In this document: piece after piece, positions 16,454-26,446 of the stretch
How positions within the stretch are numbered: position 1 is the first letter of the stretch
Layout: each line of letters opens with the position of its first letter
DNA from: Bacteroidia bacterium
Lineage (GTDB): Bacteria; Bacteroidota; Bacteroidia; Chitinophagales; Saprospiraceae
Direction of reading: 5' to 3'
DNA: 33,400 nt
NCBI GenBank assembly: GCA_030433135.1
Contig: JAUILF010000015.1
Coordinates: 1-33,400 of the forward strand
Made by a program: the position numbers and the translations under genes
The notes under the pieces: generated by a model
What the model was told of the DNA's origin: nothing
Database searches by the model: none
What the model saw: the letters and a program-made list of their open reading frames with translations, nothing else

Positions 16454-18910
16454 ATGATTTACTTGTCTCTGCTTATTAGCCACATTAAAATTGCTTTCAG
16501 ATCCTTGTTGCGGCACCCTGGATTCAGTACGATCAATATTGCCGGACTTGCTTTGGGTATGTCCGTTTTTCTACTGATTCTTTCCTACACCAGTTATCAG
16601 GATAGCTTCGACCGGTTTCATCCTGATGCTGACCGTCTATACCGGGTAAATCAGACGGCCATCTGGTCCTCCGATGGTGGTATTATGGGATCAACGCCAC
16701 CACCCCTGGCGCAAGTTCTGGCTGATGATTTCCCCGAGGTTGAATCCACCACCAGGATCAACACTCCTGGTGACATGAAAGTCAGATATGAAAAGGGGGC
16801 CCGGGAACTCATCGTATTTCAGGAAGACCATGTTCTTGCAGCCGACAGCAATTTCTTTGAGTTCTTTGCCATACCATTATTGGCAGGAGATCCCGATAAT
16901 GCGCTGGCAGGCACTAATAAAGCTGTTATCTCCGGTGATGCAGCGTCCAGATATTTCGGTGATGAGTCCCCACTGGGAAAGACGCTATTAATAGGTAAGG
17001 ATCAAATGCCGGTTGAAGTAACCGGGGTTACTGGTCATCAACCGGACAACATGCATTTCCATTTTGACTTCCTGCTATCCATGCCCACCAATGCCGGTGT
17101 GGAGGAATTCAACTGGAGCTGGATCTGGACACAGATGGCAACCTATGTAAAGCTGCGTCAGGATGCGGACGCGATAGTACTGGAAGACAAACTGGCATCT
17201 ATAGAAGATTCCTATGTTCAATCCACCTTTGCACGATTAGGGATGGATATGGAAGACTTTATGAAAGACAAAGGTAAGTGGTCCTTTTACCTGCAGCCCG
17301 TTGAAAGAATCCATCTCTATTCTCAGGATATTGGAAACAGGCTTGGTAATACCGGCAGTATTCAAACTGTTCAGATTTTTCGCTTACTGGCCTTCCTGGT
17401 ACTGTTTATTGCTATCATAAATTTTGTCAACCTGGCCACAGCAAGGGCCAGCGAGAGAGGTAAGGAAGTAGGTGTCAAACGGGCGATGGGAGTATCTCGC
17501 AGCAACCTCATTTCACAATTTCAGACAGAATCTATCGTGACATCGCTTTTGGCTACCCTGGTGGCCATCCCTCTCCTGATCGGACTCAAGAGGCTACTTC
17601 ATGTCCTGGTAGGCTTAGAGATTCCTTCGTTCTGGTTGTCGGAGCCAAAGTATGTGGGTGTGTTCCTGATCATCCCGGTCATCGTAGGAGTGATCGCCGG
17701 AATATACCCTTCTCTCTACCTTACTTCATTTAGTACGGTCAAGGTGCTGAAAGGGACGATCACATCAAACACCGGCAACAATCAATTGAGAAAAGTACTG
17801 GTTACCACCCAGTTTACGATATCTCTGGCACTTATCGCCGGAACCATGATCATCTTTAGCCAGCTTTCCTACCTGAATGACAAACACCTGGGTTTCGACC
17901 GGGAAAACATTCTCGTAGTTAACTACGCAGATCAACTGGGAACAGATATTGAGTCTTTTCGACATGAGGTTGCGGCAACCACGGGTGTTGTGGAGGCATC
18001 TGTTGCTATGGATGTACCCGGGAGAGGAACCTGGGAAGATATCTTTTCCACTGAAGGTTCTGATCTAAAACTCTCGGTAGCTCAATTGAAGGTCGATGAG
18101 TACTTTGTACCGGTTATGAATATGAAAATGGCAGAGGGGCGGGCCTTTGGTGAAAATCGTAGCATCGATCAATACAGCGTAGTCATTAACGAAAGCCTGG
18201 CAAGTATGTTTGGTTGGACTAACCAGGAGGCACTGGATCATACCATCACATACCCCGGCCATGAAAAGCCATTCGATATTATTGGAGTGGTGAATGATTT
18301 TCACTTTCAATCATTAAGGCAGGATATCTCACCCCTGGCCCTGTTTCATTCCAGATCTGACATGTGGGGAGATCAGCAAAATGTCGTGGTAAAATTCCAG
18401 CAGCAGAGCCTGTCTGCAGTCATAGCATCTATCGAAGAAAGCTGGGATGTACGTTCGGCCGGGACTCCACTCAGCTATTCCATCCTGGATGAAGAATTAA
18501 ATAACCTTTATGATGAAGAGCAAAGCCTGGGTAGCCTATTGGCCTGCTTTACGGGACTTGCTATTTTGATTGCCATGCTTGGTCTGATTGGACTGGTGGC
18601 TTTTTCAACCAACCGCAGAAAAAAGGAGATTGGTATCCGAAAAGTCCTGGGAGCGTCAATCACCCGGATTTTTCTCCTGATAAACCGTCAGTACTTGGTG
18701 ATGATCGGTATCGCCATGCTCATCTCCATACCTGCTACATGGTGGATGGCAGAGCAATGGTTAGCTAACTTTTCCTACCATACTAATGTTAAATGGTACG
18801 TCTTCCTGCTAAGTGGAATAGTCATCACCCTGATTTCACTTATCAGTGTTAGCTATCTGACCTATAGTGCAGCCTCAGCGAACCCTGCCGAAGCTATTCA
18901 GGACGAATGA
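16454..18910 (+). CDS. ABC transporter permease (FtsX/MacB-like)
   Basis: Listed ORF start 16442 is TTG; ATG at 16454 gives MIYLSLLISHIKIAFRSLLRHPGFSTINIAGLALGMSVFLLI. C-terminal GLIGLVAFSTNRRKKEIGIRKVLGAS and NPAEAIQDE. Confidence 0.93.
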   Translation: MIYLSLLISHIKIAFRSLLRHPGFSTINIAGLALGMSVFLLILSYTSYQDSFDRFHPDADRLYRVNQTAIWSSDGGIMGSTPPPLAQVLADDFPEVESTTRINTPGDMKVRYEKGARELIVFQEDHVLAADSNFFEFFAIPLLAGDPDNALAGTNKAVISGDAASRYFGDESPLGKTLLIGKDQMPVEVTGVTGHQPDNMHFHFDFLLSMPTNAGVEEFNWSWIWTQMATYVKLRQDADAIVLEDKLASIEDSYVQSTFARLGMDMEDFMKDKGKWSFYLQPVERIHLYSQDIGNRLGNTGSIQTVQIFRLLAFLVLFIAIINFVNLATARASERGKEVGVKRAMGVSRSNLISQFQTESIVTSLLATLVAIPLLIGLKRLLHVLVGLEIPSFWLSEPKYVGVFLIIPVIVGVIAGIYPSLYLTSFSTVKVLKGTITSNTGNNQLRKVLVTTQFTISLALIAGTMIIFSQLSYLNDKHLGFDRENILVVNYADQLGTDIESFRHEVAATTGVVEASVAMDVPGRGTWEDIFSTEGSDLKLSVAQLKVDEYFVPVMNMKMAEGRAFGENRSIDQYSVVINESLASMFGWTNQEALDHTITYPGHEKPFDIIGVVNDFHFQSLRQDISPLALFHSRSDMWGDQQNVVVKFQQQSLSAVIASIEESWDVRSAGTPLSYSILDEELNNLYDEEQSLGSLLACFTGLAILIAMLGLIGLVAFSTNRRKKEIGIRKVLGASITRIFLLINRQYLVMIGIAMLISIPATWWMAEQWLANFSYHTNVKWYVFLLSGIVITLISLISVSYLTYSAASANPAEAIQDE

Positions 18911-19051
18911 AACGCGAGCACCTATGCAACTAATCCATTTTTGAATCCGTCTTTGTATTAAACGCACAGCATGCCATAGAAGTTTCTGTTGCTTATTTCG
19001 GGTGAAACGGGCCGGCCAGCACCACTTTTCGTTAACGATCAATAACCTGAC

Positions 19052-21472
19052 ATGATTCAGAATTACATTAAAACTGCCTTTCGGAACCTGTGGAAGCACA
19101 AAGGATATACAGCCATAAACATGTTAGGTCTCGCCATTGGAATGGCCTGTGTAATGCTGATCATGCTCTATGTCCGATCAGAAATCAGTTACGAGCAATT
19201 CCACGAAAATAAAGATGAAATATATCTGCTCAATGTTCAGGGAACCAATCCTCAGACGGGTGAAGTAACCAGGAGAGCCATTGGCCCCTATCGGCTGGCC
19301 GATGAACTTGCCGTGGATTTTCCGGATTTCGAAAATATCATAAGGTTCGCTGCCCAGGGAAGAGAAACCGTGGAGTACGGTGACGAGACTTACCGTGAAG
19401 AAAATCTGGCATTTGTAGATGATGGTGTTTTTGAAGCCTTTACATTTCCGCTGATCAAGGGTGAGCCTTCCACGGTACTGGATGATCCCTATTCGATTGT
19501 AATTACCGAAGCTGTAGCCACCAAGTGGTTTGGCACGGATGAGCCTGTCGGCAAAGTGGTTCGATTACGTGATCGTGATTTTACGGTAAAGGGGCTCATG
19601 GAGGAAATTCCCGGGAACTCCCAATTTGATTTCAATATCCTGGTATCGATGAACTGTGCTCCCCAGGTTTTTTCCCGGATAGTTTTGGAGAACTGGGGCG
19701 AGGGTTACGTAGTCACCTTTGTACAATTGGCTGAGGAGTCTACACCTGAAGACTACAGGGGGAGACTAGCTGATTTTACAGCAGTAAAATTAGAAGCATG
19801 GAAATCCTTTTCTCCTGTCATTGCCATGCACCCACTTACAGATCTCTATCTGGACTCCGGTGATTTGGCTGGTTGGCCACCCGGAGGAGACCGGACTTAT
19901 GTATATGCCTTTTCCGTTATTGCCCTGTTTATTCTAATCATAGCCTGTATCAATTTTATGAACCTGGCTACTGCCAGGTCGAGCCTCAGAGCCGGTGAAG
20001 TGGGGTTGCGAAAGGTAGTAGGTGCAGAGCGATCACAACTTATCGGCCAATTCCTGAGTGAGAGTATCATCATGGCATTCATGTGCCTGGTCATTGCAGT
20101 GCTTCTGACAAAAGTCACTTTACCTTTTTTCAACAACCTCGCTGACCGGGAGATAACCCTGCACATCTTTAATGACATACCTGCCCTGGCGATCTTTGTG
20201 GCCCTGACACTTATCGTCGGATTACTGGCAGGGAGTTACCCGGCTCTATTATTATCCCGATTCGATCCGGTTAAAGTGCTCTCGGGAAAGCAAACAACAA
20301 GTCTTAAGGGAGGTGGCTTGCGCAAAGTCCTGGTAACCTTCCAGTTTTGCACCTCGATATTCCTACTCATTGTGACCGCCATAGTTTACAAGCAGTTAGA
20401 ATATGCCCGGAATGTAAACCTTGGGTTCAACAAGGAAAATCTGGTTCTGATCGCCGGTACCCCTTTGGATTTCAGAGGGCAGTATGAGCAATTTCGCAAT
20501 GAGTTACTGTCCAACCCGAAAATCGTCAATGCAGGTGGTTCTTCCCGGGTACCTCCCGGGCAACTGACCAGCTCATTGAGGGCAAGACCCGAGGGAATCC
20601 CGGAAGATCAGCAGCGTGGCATGCAAACGGTATGGACCGATTTTGACTTCATTGAAACTCTTGGTATTGAAATGGCAGCCGGAAGAAGCTTTTCACGGGA
20701 TTTTCCGGCCGATGCTTCGACCGGATTTATCCTTAATGAAGCCGCGGTAGAGGAAATAGGATGGACTAATGAGTCGGCTCTCAACAAATCCTTTGGCAGC
20801 TCAGAAATCAGTGACTGGGAAGAGGGTCAATGGGAAAACCGGGATGGAAAAGTAATCGGTGTACTTAAGAACTTTCACTTCGAATCACTCCGGGAGGAGA
20901 TTATTCCCACGGTCTATTTCGTCGCACCATACATGGCATGGAACTATGTAATACGTATCCGATCCGGCGACATTCCACAAACCATTGCCTTTATCGGTGA
21001 AAAATGGGAGCAGTTCAACCCGGAAGTGCCCTTCGAGTATACCTTTGTCGATGAGAACTTTGCAGAACTCTATCAAAATGAAGAGAGGCAGGCAAAGATC
21101 TTCGGAACGTTTGCAGGTCTGGCGATATTCATCGCATGCCTGGGATTGATCGGTCTGGCTTCTTTTACGGCTGAGAGACGCAAAAAGGAAGTAGGTATCC
21201 GCAAAGTCCTGGGGGCATCCAGTATGGAACTGGTATACCTTCTGTCCAAAGAATTTACCTGGATTGTAGTGGTAGCCTTTCTCATAGCAGCTCCTGTGGC
21301 ATGGATGATTATGCAAAACTGGATGGAAAATTTTGCCTACCAGGCCAATATTGGGATCATGATTTTTGTTTTTGCCGGTGTCTCAGCCTTGCTCGTCGCC
21401 TGGCTTACGGTTGGATTTCAGACTGCCCGGGCGGCTTTCAGCAACCCGGTAAAAGCTATTCAATATGAATAG
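19052..21472 (+). CDS. ABC transporter permease (FtsX/MacB-like), paralogue of the preceding gene
   Basis: 806 aa. MIQNYIKTAFRNLWKHKGYTAINMLGLAIGMACVMLI, GLIGLASFTAERRKKEVGIRKVLGASS, NPVKAIQYE. Confidence 0.93.
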   Translation: MIQNYIKTAFRNLWKHKGYTAINMLGLAIGMACVMLIMLYVRSEISYEQFHENKDEIYLLNVQGTNPQTGEVTRRAIGPYRLADELAVDFPDFENIIRFAAQGRETVEYGDETYREENLAFVDDGVFEAFTFPLIKGEPSTVLDDPYSIVITEAVATKWFGTDEPVGKVVRLRDRDFTVKGLMEEIPGNSQFDFNILVSMNCAPQVFSRIVLENWGEGYVVTFVQLAEESTPEDYRGRLADFTAVKLEAWKSFSPVIAMHPLTDLYLDSGDLAGWPPGGDRTYVYAFSVIALFILIIACINFMNLATARSSLRAGEVGLRKVVGAERSQLIGQFLSESIIMAFMCLVIAVLLTKVTLPFFNNLADREITLHIFNDIPALAIFVALTLIVGLLAGSYPALLLSRFDPVKVLSGKQTTSLKGGGLRKVLVTFQFCTSIFLLIVTAIVYKQLEYARNVNLGFNKENLVLIAGTPLDFRGQYEQFRNELLSNPKIVNAGGSSRVPPGQLTSSLRARPEGIPEDQQRGMQTVWTDFDFIETLGIEMAAGRSFSRDFPADASTGFILNEAAVEEIGWTNESALNKSFGSSEISDWEEGQWENRDGKVIGVLKNFHFESLREEIIPTVYFVAPYMAWNYVIRIRSGDIPQTIAFIGEKWEQFNPEVPFEYTFVDENFAELYQNEERQAKIFGTFAGLAIFIACLGLIGLASFTAERRKKEVGIRKVLGASSMELVYLLSKEFTWIVVVAFLIAAPVAWMIMQNWMENFAYQANIGIMIFVFAGVSALLVAWLTVGFQTARAAFSNPVKAIQYE

Positions 21473-21563
21473 GTATCCCTCTTAACCTCCTTCGAATAAA
21501 TAACTCCGTGGTTTTGAATCGTTTTGACGAACATCTTCAGTATGGTAACTTCGGTGGAAAAAG

Positions 21564-22355
21564 ATGCCGGAGTTACCAGAAGTCAACACGGTCCGAAAAG
21601 GATTTGACCAGGCAGTATTAGATCTCAAGATCATTGAGGTCGAGGTTTATGACGACAAGATCCTAAGGAATGCAAGCGGTGTGGAATTTGAATCCACCCT
21701 CACAGGACAAACGTTTACCGGATCCTATCGACAGGGAAAATATTTTTTTGGTGATCTGGATGATGGCAGTGCTGTACTTTTTCACCTGGGGATGACTGGC
21801 GATATCATCTATTACCATGATGATGCAGATCGCCCGCCACATGAGCGTTTCAGCATCAAATTCTCCTCCGGGCTAAAACTGGGATATGATGATCCCAGGA
21901 AGTTTTCTGACATCCGCATCCTGGAAAACCGCCAGGCCTATCTGGAACAAATAGGTCTGGGACCTGATGCCCTGGAAATAGATGCCAAATCTTTCCGGGA
22001 AATCTTCGATGGTCGAAAGACCACCATCAAAGCATTGCTAATGAACCAGAAACTCATTGCCGGAATTGGCAACTTATATGCAGATGAAATATGCTTCCAG
22101 GCCCGGCTACATCCCGGATCGAGAGCAGGTGCACTGAGCGATAGACACACTGATTCTTTATATCTGAAAATGAGAGAAATACTGCAAACGGCTTGTGACC
22201 GTGATGCCTATTACAAGGTTTATCCCGATGACTGGTTTTGGAAATGGCGAACAGACAAAATCGAATTTCTGGAAGAAAAAGGACGTATATGCAAAAGTAA
22301 AATTGCAGGTCGGACGACCTATTACATAGAGGATTACCAAAAGTTGATAGTCTAA
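21564..22355 (+). CDS. Fpg/Nei family DNA glycosylase without recognisable C-terminal zinc finger
   Basis: N-terminal MPELPEVNTVRKGF catalytic Pro-Glu, SYRQGKYFF, FHLGMTGDI, DPRKFSDI, LLMNQKLIAGIGNLYADEICFQARLHPG (H2TH). The C-terminus ends EFLEEKGRICKSKIAGRTTYYIEDYQKLIV with no CxxC...CxxC. Confidence 0.88.
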   Translation: MPELPEVNTVRKGFDQAVLDLKIIEVEVYDDKILRNASGVEFESTLTGQTFTGSYRQGKYFFGDLDDGSAVLFHLGMTGDIIYYHDDADRPPHERFSIKFSSGLKLGYDDPRKFSDIRILENRQAYLEQIGLGPDALEIDAKSFREIFDGRKTTIKALLMNQKLIAGIGNLYADEICFQARLHPGSRAGALSDRHTDSLYLKMREILQTACDRDAYYKVYPDDWFWKWRTDKIEFLEEKGRICKSKIAGRTTYYIEDYQKLIV

Positions 22356-22384
22356 AAATTAAAACCTTGTCCTAAGTATGAGTA

Positions 22385-23527
22385 CTACCTTTTATTCCAG
22401 TAGATTTTTAGGTTATGGGTACTTCTACCTGCTGCAATGATATCAGGCTTGCCATCGTCATTGAGGTCAGCTATCTTCAGATCCTCACAAGCCATCCCAT
22501 TTTGGTCAATCCACTGCTCCTGCCAGCTAGACCAGTTTCCATCATTGGCGATCATGATTTTCACTCCAACATCTCCCTCACTATTAGCTTCTCTCCAACC
22601 TACGACAATCTGCTCTAAGCCCTGATTAATCAAATCCTCACAGGCCACTGCATGCCCCTGCGCAAGATTGCTTAACAAAGTCTGTTTGGATCCATCCTCG
22701 GGATAAACCACCAGATTTTTACCATGCATGGGTTGTATTCCTGCAATAAATCGATCCGTGAATCTGATTTCCCCAAATGCCCCATCTGACAAAGTCATAC
22801 GAGGGTTTTCAATCTGATTCCATGTGCCATCGTGATATCCGAAAAACTTGCTTCCCTCCTTTCCACCTATAAGTAAGGCATCCTGACTCCTGCCCGGCAC
22901 CACTTCAAAATTATGGGTAAGATGCATGGAACTATCCACCAGAATTTTCTTCCATGGGCTGCCCGGAGTTTCAGGTAATCCATAGGCAAAGACTTTTACG
23001 CCCGCACCCTTGCCTCCAACATTCCCCCTGCCATGGAGTGGCAAAACCACCAACTGGGCACCATCCGTGGTCATAACCCAATGCATTCTGTGTACCGTCG
23101 GCTCGTGCGGTAATTCTATCGCCTTCCACTTTTCCATAGGATTGTCGGGTCTCTGCAGGTAATGGACCGAACCGGATAAGGTTGGATCCGAAGTTTCCCC
23201 GGGGTTCCAGCGAGCCCCTACCGCTACTTCCACCTTACCATCCCCATCGAGATCCCGGGCGGTCAGGCAAACATTGTCCCTTTCGGTGAGATTTTCGACC
23301 ATCACATGTCGATTCCAGCCTGGGTTGCTATACCACACAAACTCACTGGCATCTGCCATGAGGATGTCAGGATCACCATCTCCATCCACATCACCAATGG
23401 CCAGACCGTAGCCTATATCCACCTGATCATCAATAACCTGTTCCTCTATCGACAAAAGTTGAGCCGATGTACTCTGTGCCCATAAGAGCAGTACCAGGCA
23501 CCATGTAGCTTTTCTGTATTTTTTCAT
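22385..23527 (-). CDS. FG-GAP/VCBS-repeat secreted protein
   Basis: 380 aa with signal peptide (TWCLVLLLWAQSTSAQ) and repeats GDVDGDGDPDILMADASEFVWYSNPGW, RDLDGDGKVEVAVGARW, ADLNDDGKPDIIAAGRSTHNLKIYWN. Confidence 0.85.
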   Translation of the reverse strand: MKKYRKATWCLVLLLWAQSTSAQLLSIEEQVIDDQVDIGYGLAIGDVDGDGDPDILMADASEFVWYSNPGWNRHVMVENLTERDNVCLTARDLDGDGKVEVAVGARWNPGETSDPTLSGSVHYLQRPDNPMEKWKAIELPHEPTVHRMHWVMTTDGAQLVVLPLHGRGNVGGKGAGVKVFAYGLPETPGSPWKKILVDSSMHLTHNFEVVPGRSQDALLIGGKEGSKFFGYHDGTWNQIENPRMTLSDGAFGEIRFTDRFIAGIQPMHGKNLVVYPEDGSKQTLLSNLAQGHAVACEDLINQGLEQIVVGWREANSEGDVGVKIMIANDGNWSSWQEQWIDQNGMACEDLKIADLNDDGKPDIIAAGRSTHNLKIYWNKR

Positions 23528-23551
23528 GGTATCGAAGTCATTGGGAAATTA

Positions 23552-24148
23552 CTATTCACGCGGCGGTGTAATCATGATATGTGCCCGGTGCGTGCCAGGA
23601 TCCATGATCCATGGACCACCCGGAACCATGGGTTTCAACGGCAAACCGGTTGATGCAGCAGTGGCCCAGGGAATATAAACGACATAGCGATAATTGGCAT
23701 TGACCACCGTTCCTGTTTCCGGATCGTACCTGCCATCACTTCCCTCCAACAAATGTAAAGTGGTTGGTTGTTCGGGCATCTGCAACGTTCCTGCCTTTGC
23801 TTCCTGCTCTCTGGTATCAAAGACTTCACTGTCAGATTTACCCTCAGCTCTCAGTGCTCTTCCACGTTCCATAAACGATTGCAGGTCCTTATGGTAACAA
23901 ACACATTGAAACCGATCACGATTGGGGTCATCTGCAATGCAAATCAGACTATTGGTTCCCTCCTTCAACTGAACCAGGTTGCCGTCAGTATCATATCCGT
24001 ATACGGACGCTCCGGCCCGGTCTTCTTCAGGCGCAGCCATGACAGCCGAGGCCAACTGGATCTCACGGTCAGGAATATTGTCCTGAGCACAGCTGGAGAA
24101 GGTGTACATATAAAGTAGTGTAAATGCAAAGAGTTGGACTTTCATCAT
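23552..24148 (-). CDS. Hypothetical small lipoprotein
   Basis: Listed ORF starts at 24217; the internal Met-Met at 24148 gives MMKVQLFAFTLLYMYTFSSCAQDN, a signal peptide with lipobox-like SSC. No family recognised. Confidence 0.65.
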   Translation of the reverse strand: MMKVQLFAFTLLYMYTFSSCAQDNIPDREIQLASAVMAAPEEDRAGASVYGYDTDGNLVQLKEGTNSLICIADDPNRDRFQCVCYHKDLQSFMERGRALRAEGKSDSEVFDTREQEAKAGTLQMPEQPTTLHLLEGSDGRYDPETGTVVNANYRYVVYIPWATAASTGLPLKPMVPGGPWIMDPGTHRAHIMITPPRE

Positions 24149-24233
24149 GATATAGTATATGTTGTACCTCAATAAGATACTAAATTTCAAAGTGTGGAGA
24201 TATCGCTTTGTCCTCAAATCGTTTCAAAGCCTT

Positions 24234-26393
24234 TTATTCAGGAAGGGCAAAACAGTAGTAAGTATCACCTGCTTTGGTTCCGGGTTTGCCACCACCACCG
24301 GCTGCGATCACCACATATTGCCGGTCTTGTACCTCGTAGGTAGCAGGTGTCGCATAACCACCTGCTTCCATCTGATACTCCCATAACATCTTGCCGGACT
24401 CACTGTCGAAAGCATGAAAGCGCTCGTCCATAGAAGCAGCAATAAAAACCAGATTGCCGGCTGTAACCAGGGGACCTCCCATGTTGAAAGTACCGGTAGG
24501 AGGAAAACCTCTTGCTTCCAGTTCGGGATAGGTACCCAGCGGAATCTGCCAGGTCACTGCGCCCTTATCCAGGTCAATGGCCGATAGGGTGCCCCAGGGT
24601 GGAGCATTGACCGGAAATCCTTCCAGGTCCTTAAACACATTATGACCGGTAGCAACATAGGGGATGGACTCAGCGAAACTCATTTCAACGTCCGCCCTGT
24701 TTAACAGGTCTGACTTCCCTCTGTCATGCAAAAAGTCCAGTAGTGATTTTTTTTCGTCATTGGTCAATGTACCAAATCCGGGCATTTGTCCTCTGCCATT
24801 CTTCAGAAGTTGATCAAGTTGTTCTTTACTGCGAGTTGGTACAATGCTTCTGAGCACGACCAATGAATGGGATCCCGGTTGTGCGGTGGTGTCAGCACCG
24901 TGACAAACCTGGCAATTTGACTGGTAAATTCGCTCTCCAAGAGAATAACTGGAAAACCTTTCCGGGGGCTCCGAAGGTTGCATGGATATCCATTCCGCCT
25001 CATTGCTGGCATTGACAAACAGCCACCTTTTTTCCGGATCATAGGCAGCTCCTCCCCAGTCTGTGCCTCCATTGAACTGCGGTAAAACCACGGCTCCCTT
25101 TTCTGAGGGAGGGAGGAAAATATCCCCGGTATCCATGGAGTCCAGTCTACTTCTAACTGCTTCCGCCGAAGTCTCACTGATAGTGGTGACATTTTCATGG
25201 GTAAATCCCTGCACTGCATACCGCAACCCCTCCGGTGGAAATGGCTGTGTAGGCCAGGTTTCCTCTCCGGGGATCTGACTGGCAGGAACCTTTCTTTCCT
25301 CTATCGGAAATACCGGTTTGCCGCTAGTTCTTTCCAACACGAAAAGATGGCCCATCTTGGTAGGTTGGGCCACGGCCTCAATAACTTCTCCCTCTACCTC
25401 CACTTCCACCAGATTCGGAGGACAAGGAATATCGTAATCCCAAATATCATGATGAACCGCCTGGAAATGCCAAATTCTCTCCCCTGTAGCCGCATCCAGG
25501 GCCAATATGCAATTGGCAAAGAGGTTTTCCCCGAGTCGATTACCACCCCAGTGATCGTAAGATGCAGAGCCTGTACCACAGAATACTATTCCTTTTTCCT
25601 CATCCAGGGTAAATCCACCCCAGGGGTTGGCACCTCCGTTGTGAAGCCATGAGTACTCGGACCAGGTTTCATATCCATATTCCCCGGGTCTGGGAATGGT
25701 GTAAAATGTCCACTTTATTTCTCCTGTCTTTACATCGTAGGCCCGAATATGTCCAGGAGCTGCCGGGCCGGGACCTTCTCCCAGAGTTGTCCCCATAATT
25801 AACAATGAATCGTAGATGATCCCTGGAGTTGCCGCGGTAACAAAGAGACCTCTTACCTCCCTTCCCAGCCCCGCATAGAGGTCAACCACACCCCCATCTC
25901 CAAACGATTCGATCAAGGCCCCATCTGCAGCACTGACCGCAAAGAGATTGGATCCGGCCACAAAGAAAATGCTCCCTTCATGGCCATCACTCCAAAAGGT
26001 GACACCACGATTTACCCCTCTGGAATCCACTTGAGCTGAAGGGTCAAACTTCCAAATCTCCCTCCCTGAAGCCGCATCCAGTGCTACCAACATCAACCCG
26101 GGGGTTGTCACATACATGACACCCTCAACCACAATCGGATTACACTGAATGGTGGAGGCCGGTGAATGCCTTGCATCACCGGTAGAGTATGTCCATGCCA
26201 ATGAAAGTTCCTCCACATTGTCAACATTAATCTGATCCAGCCTTGAGTACTTGGATCCCGATTTATCACTACTATAAACCGGCCAATCTGTAGCATTTTC
26301 TGCCTCGTTTTGAACACAAGCCAGATAGCTTAAAATAACCAACCCCGTTATGAGTCTAGTGATTCTGCACATCCAAACAATATACTGAATCAT
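24234..26393 (-). CDS. PQQ-dependent dehydrogenase-like beta-propeller with internal cytochrome c domain
   Basis: 719 aa. DWPVYSSDKSGSKYSRLDQINVDNVEELSLAWTY, FQAVHHDIWDYDIPCPPNL, QFNGGTDWGGAAYDPEKRWLFVNASN, heme motif CQVCH, then further propeller GGPLVTAGNLVFIAASMDERFHAFDSESGKMLWEYQM. Confidence 0.92.
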   Translation of the reverse strand: MIQYIVWMCRITRLITGLVILSYLACVQNEAENATDWPVYSSDKSGSKYSRLDQINVDNVEELSLAWTYSTGDARHSPASTIQCNPIVVEGVMYVTTPGLMLVALDAASGREIWKFDPSAQVDSRGVNRGVTFWSDGHEGSIFFVAGSNLFAVSAADGALIESFGDGGVVDLYAGLGREVRGLFVTAATPGIIYDSLLIMGTTLGEGPGPAAPGHIRAYDVKTGEIKWTFYTIPRPGEYGYETWSEYSWLHNGGANPWGGFTLDEEKGIVFCGTGSASYDHWGGNRLGENLFANCILALDAATGERIWHFQAVHHDIWDYDIPCPPNLVEVEVEGEVIEAVAQPTKMGHLFVLERTSGKPVFPIEERKVPASQIPGEETWPTQPFPPEGLRYAVQGFTHENVTTISETSAEAVRSRLDSMDTGDIFLPPSEKGAVVLPQFNGGTDWGGAAYDPEKRWLFVNASNEAEWISMQPSEPPERFSSYSLGERIYQSNCQVCHGADTTAQPGSHSLVVLRSIVPTRSKEQLDQLLKNGRGQMPGFGTLTNDEKKSLLDFLHDRGKSDLLNRADVEMSFAESIPYVATGHNVFKDLEGFPVNAPPWGTLSAIDLDKGAVTWQIPLGTYPELEARGFPPTGTFNMGGPLVTAGNLVFIAASMDERFHAFDSESGKMLWEYQMEAGGYATPATYEVQDRQYVVIAAGGGGKPGTKAGDTYYCFALPE

Positions 26394-26446
26394 TCGGCGT
26401 CATGGCACCAGCGCATGGGTCCGGATTCGGGTTTTCGCAAGAAAGT

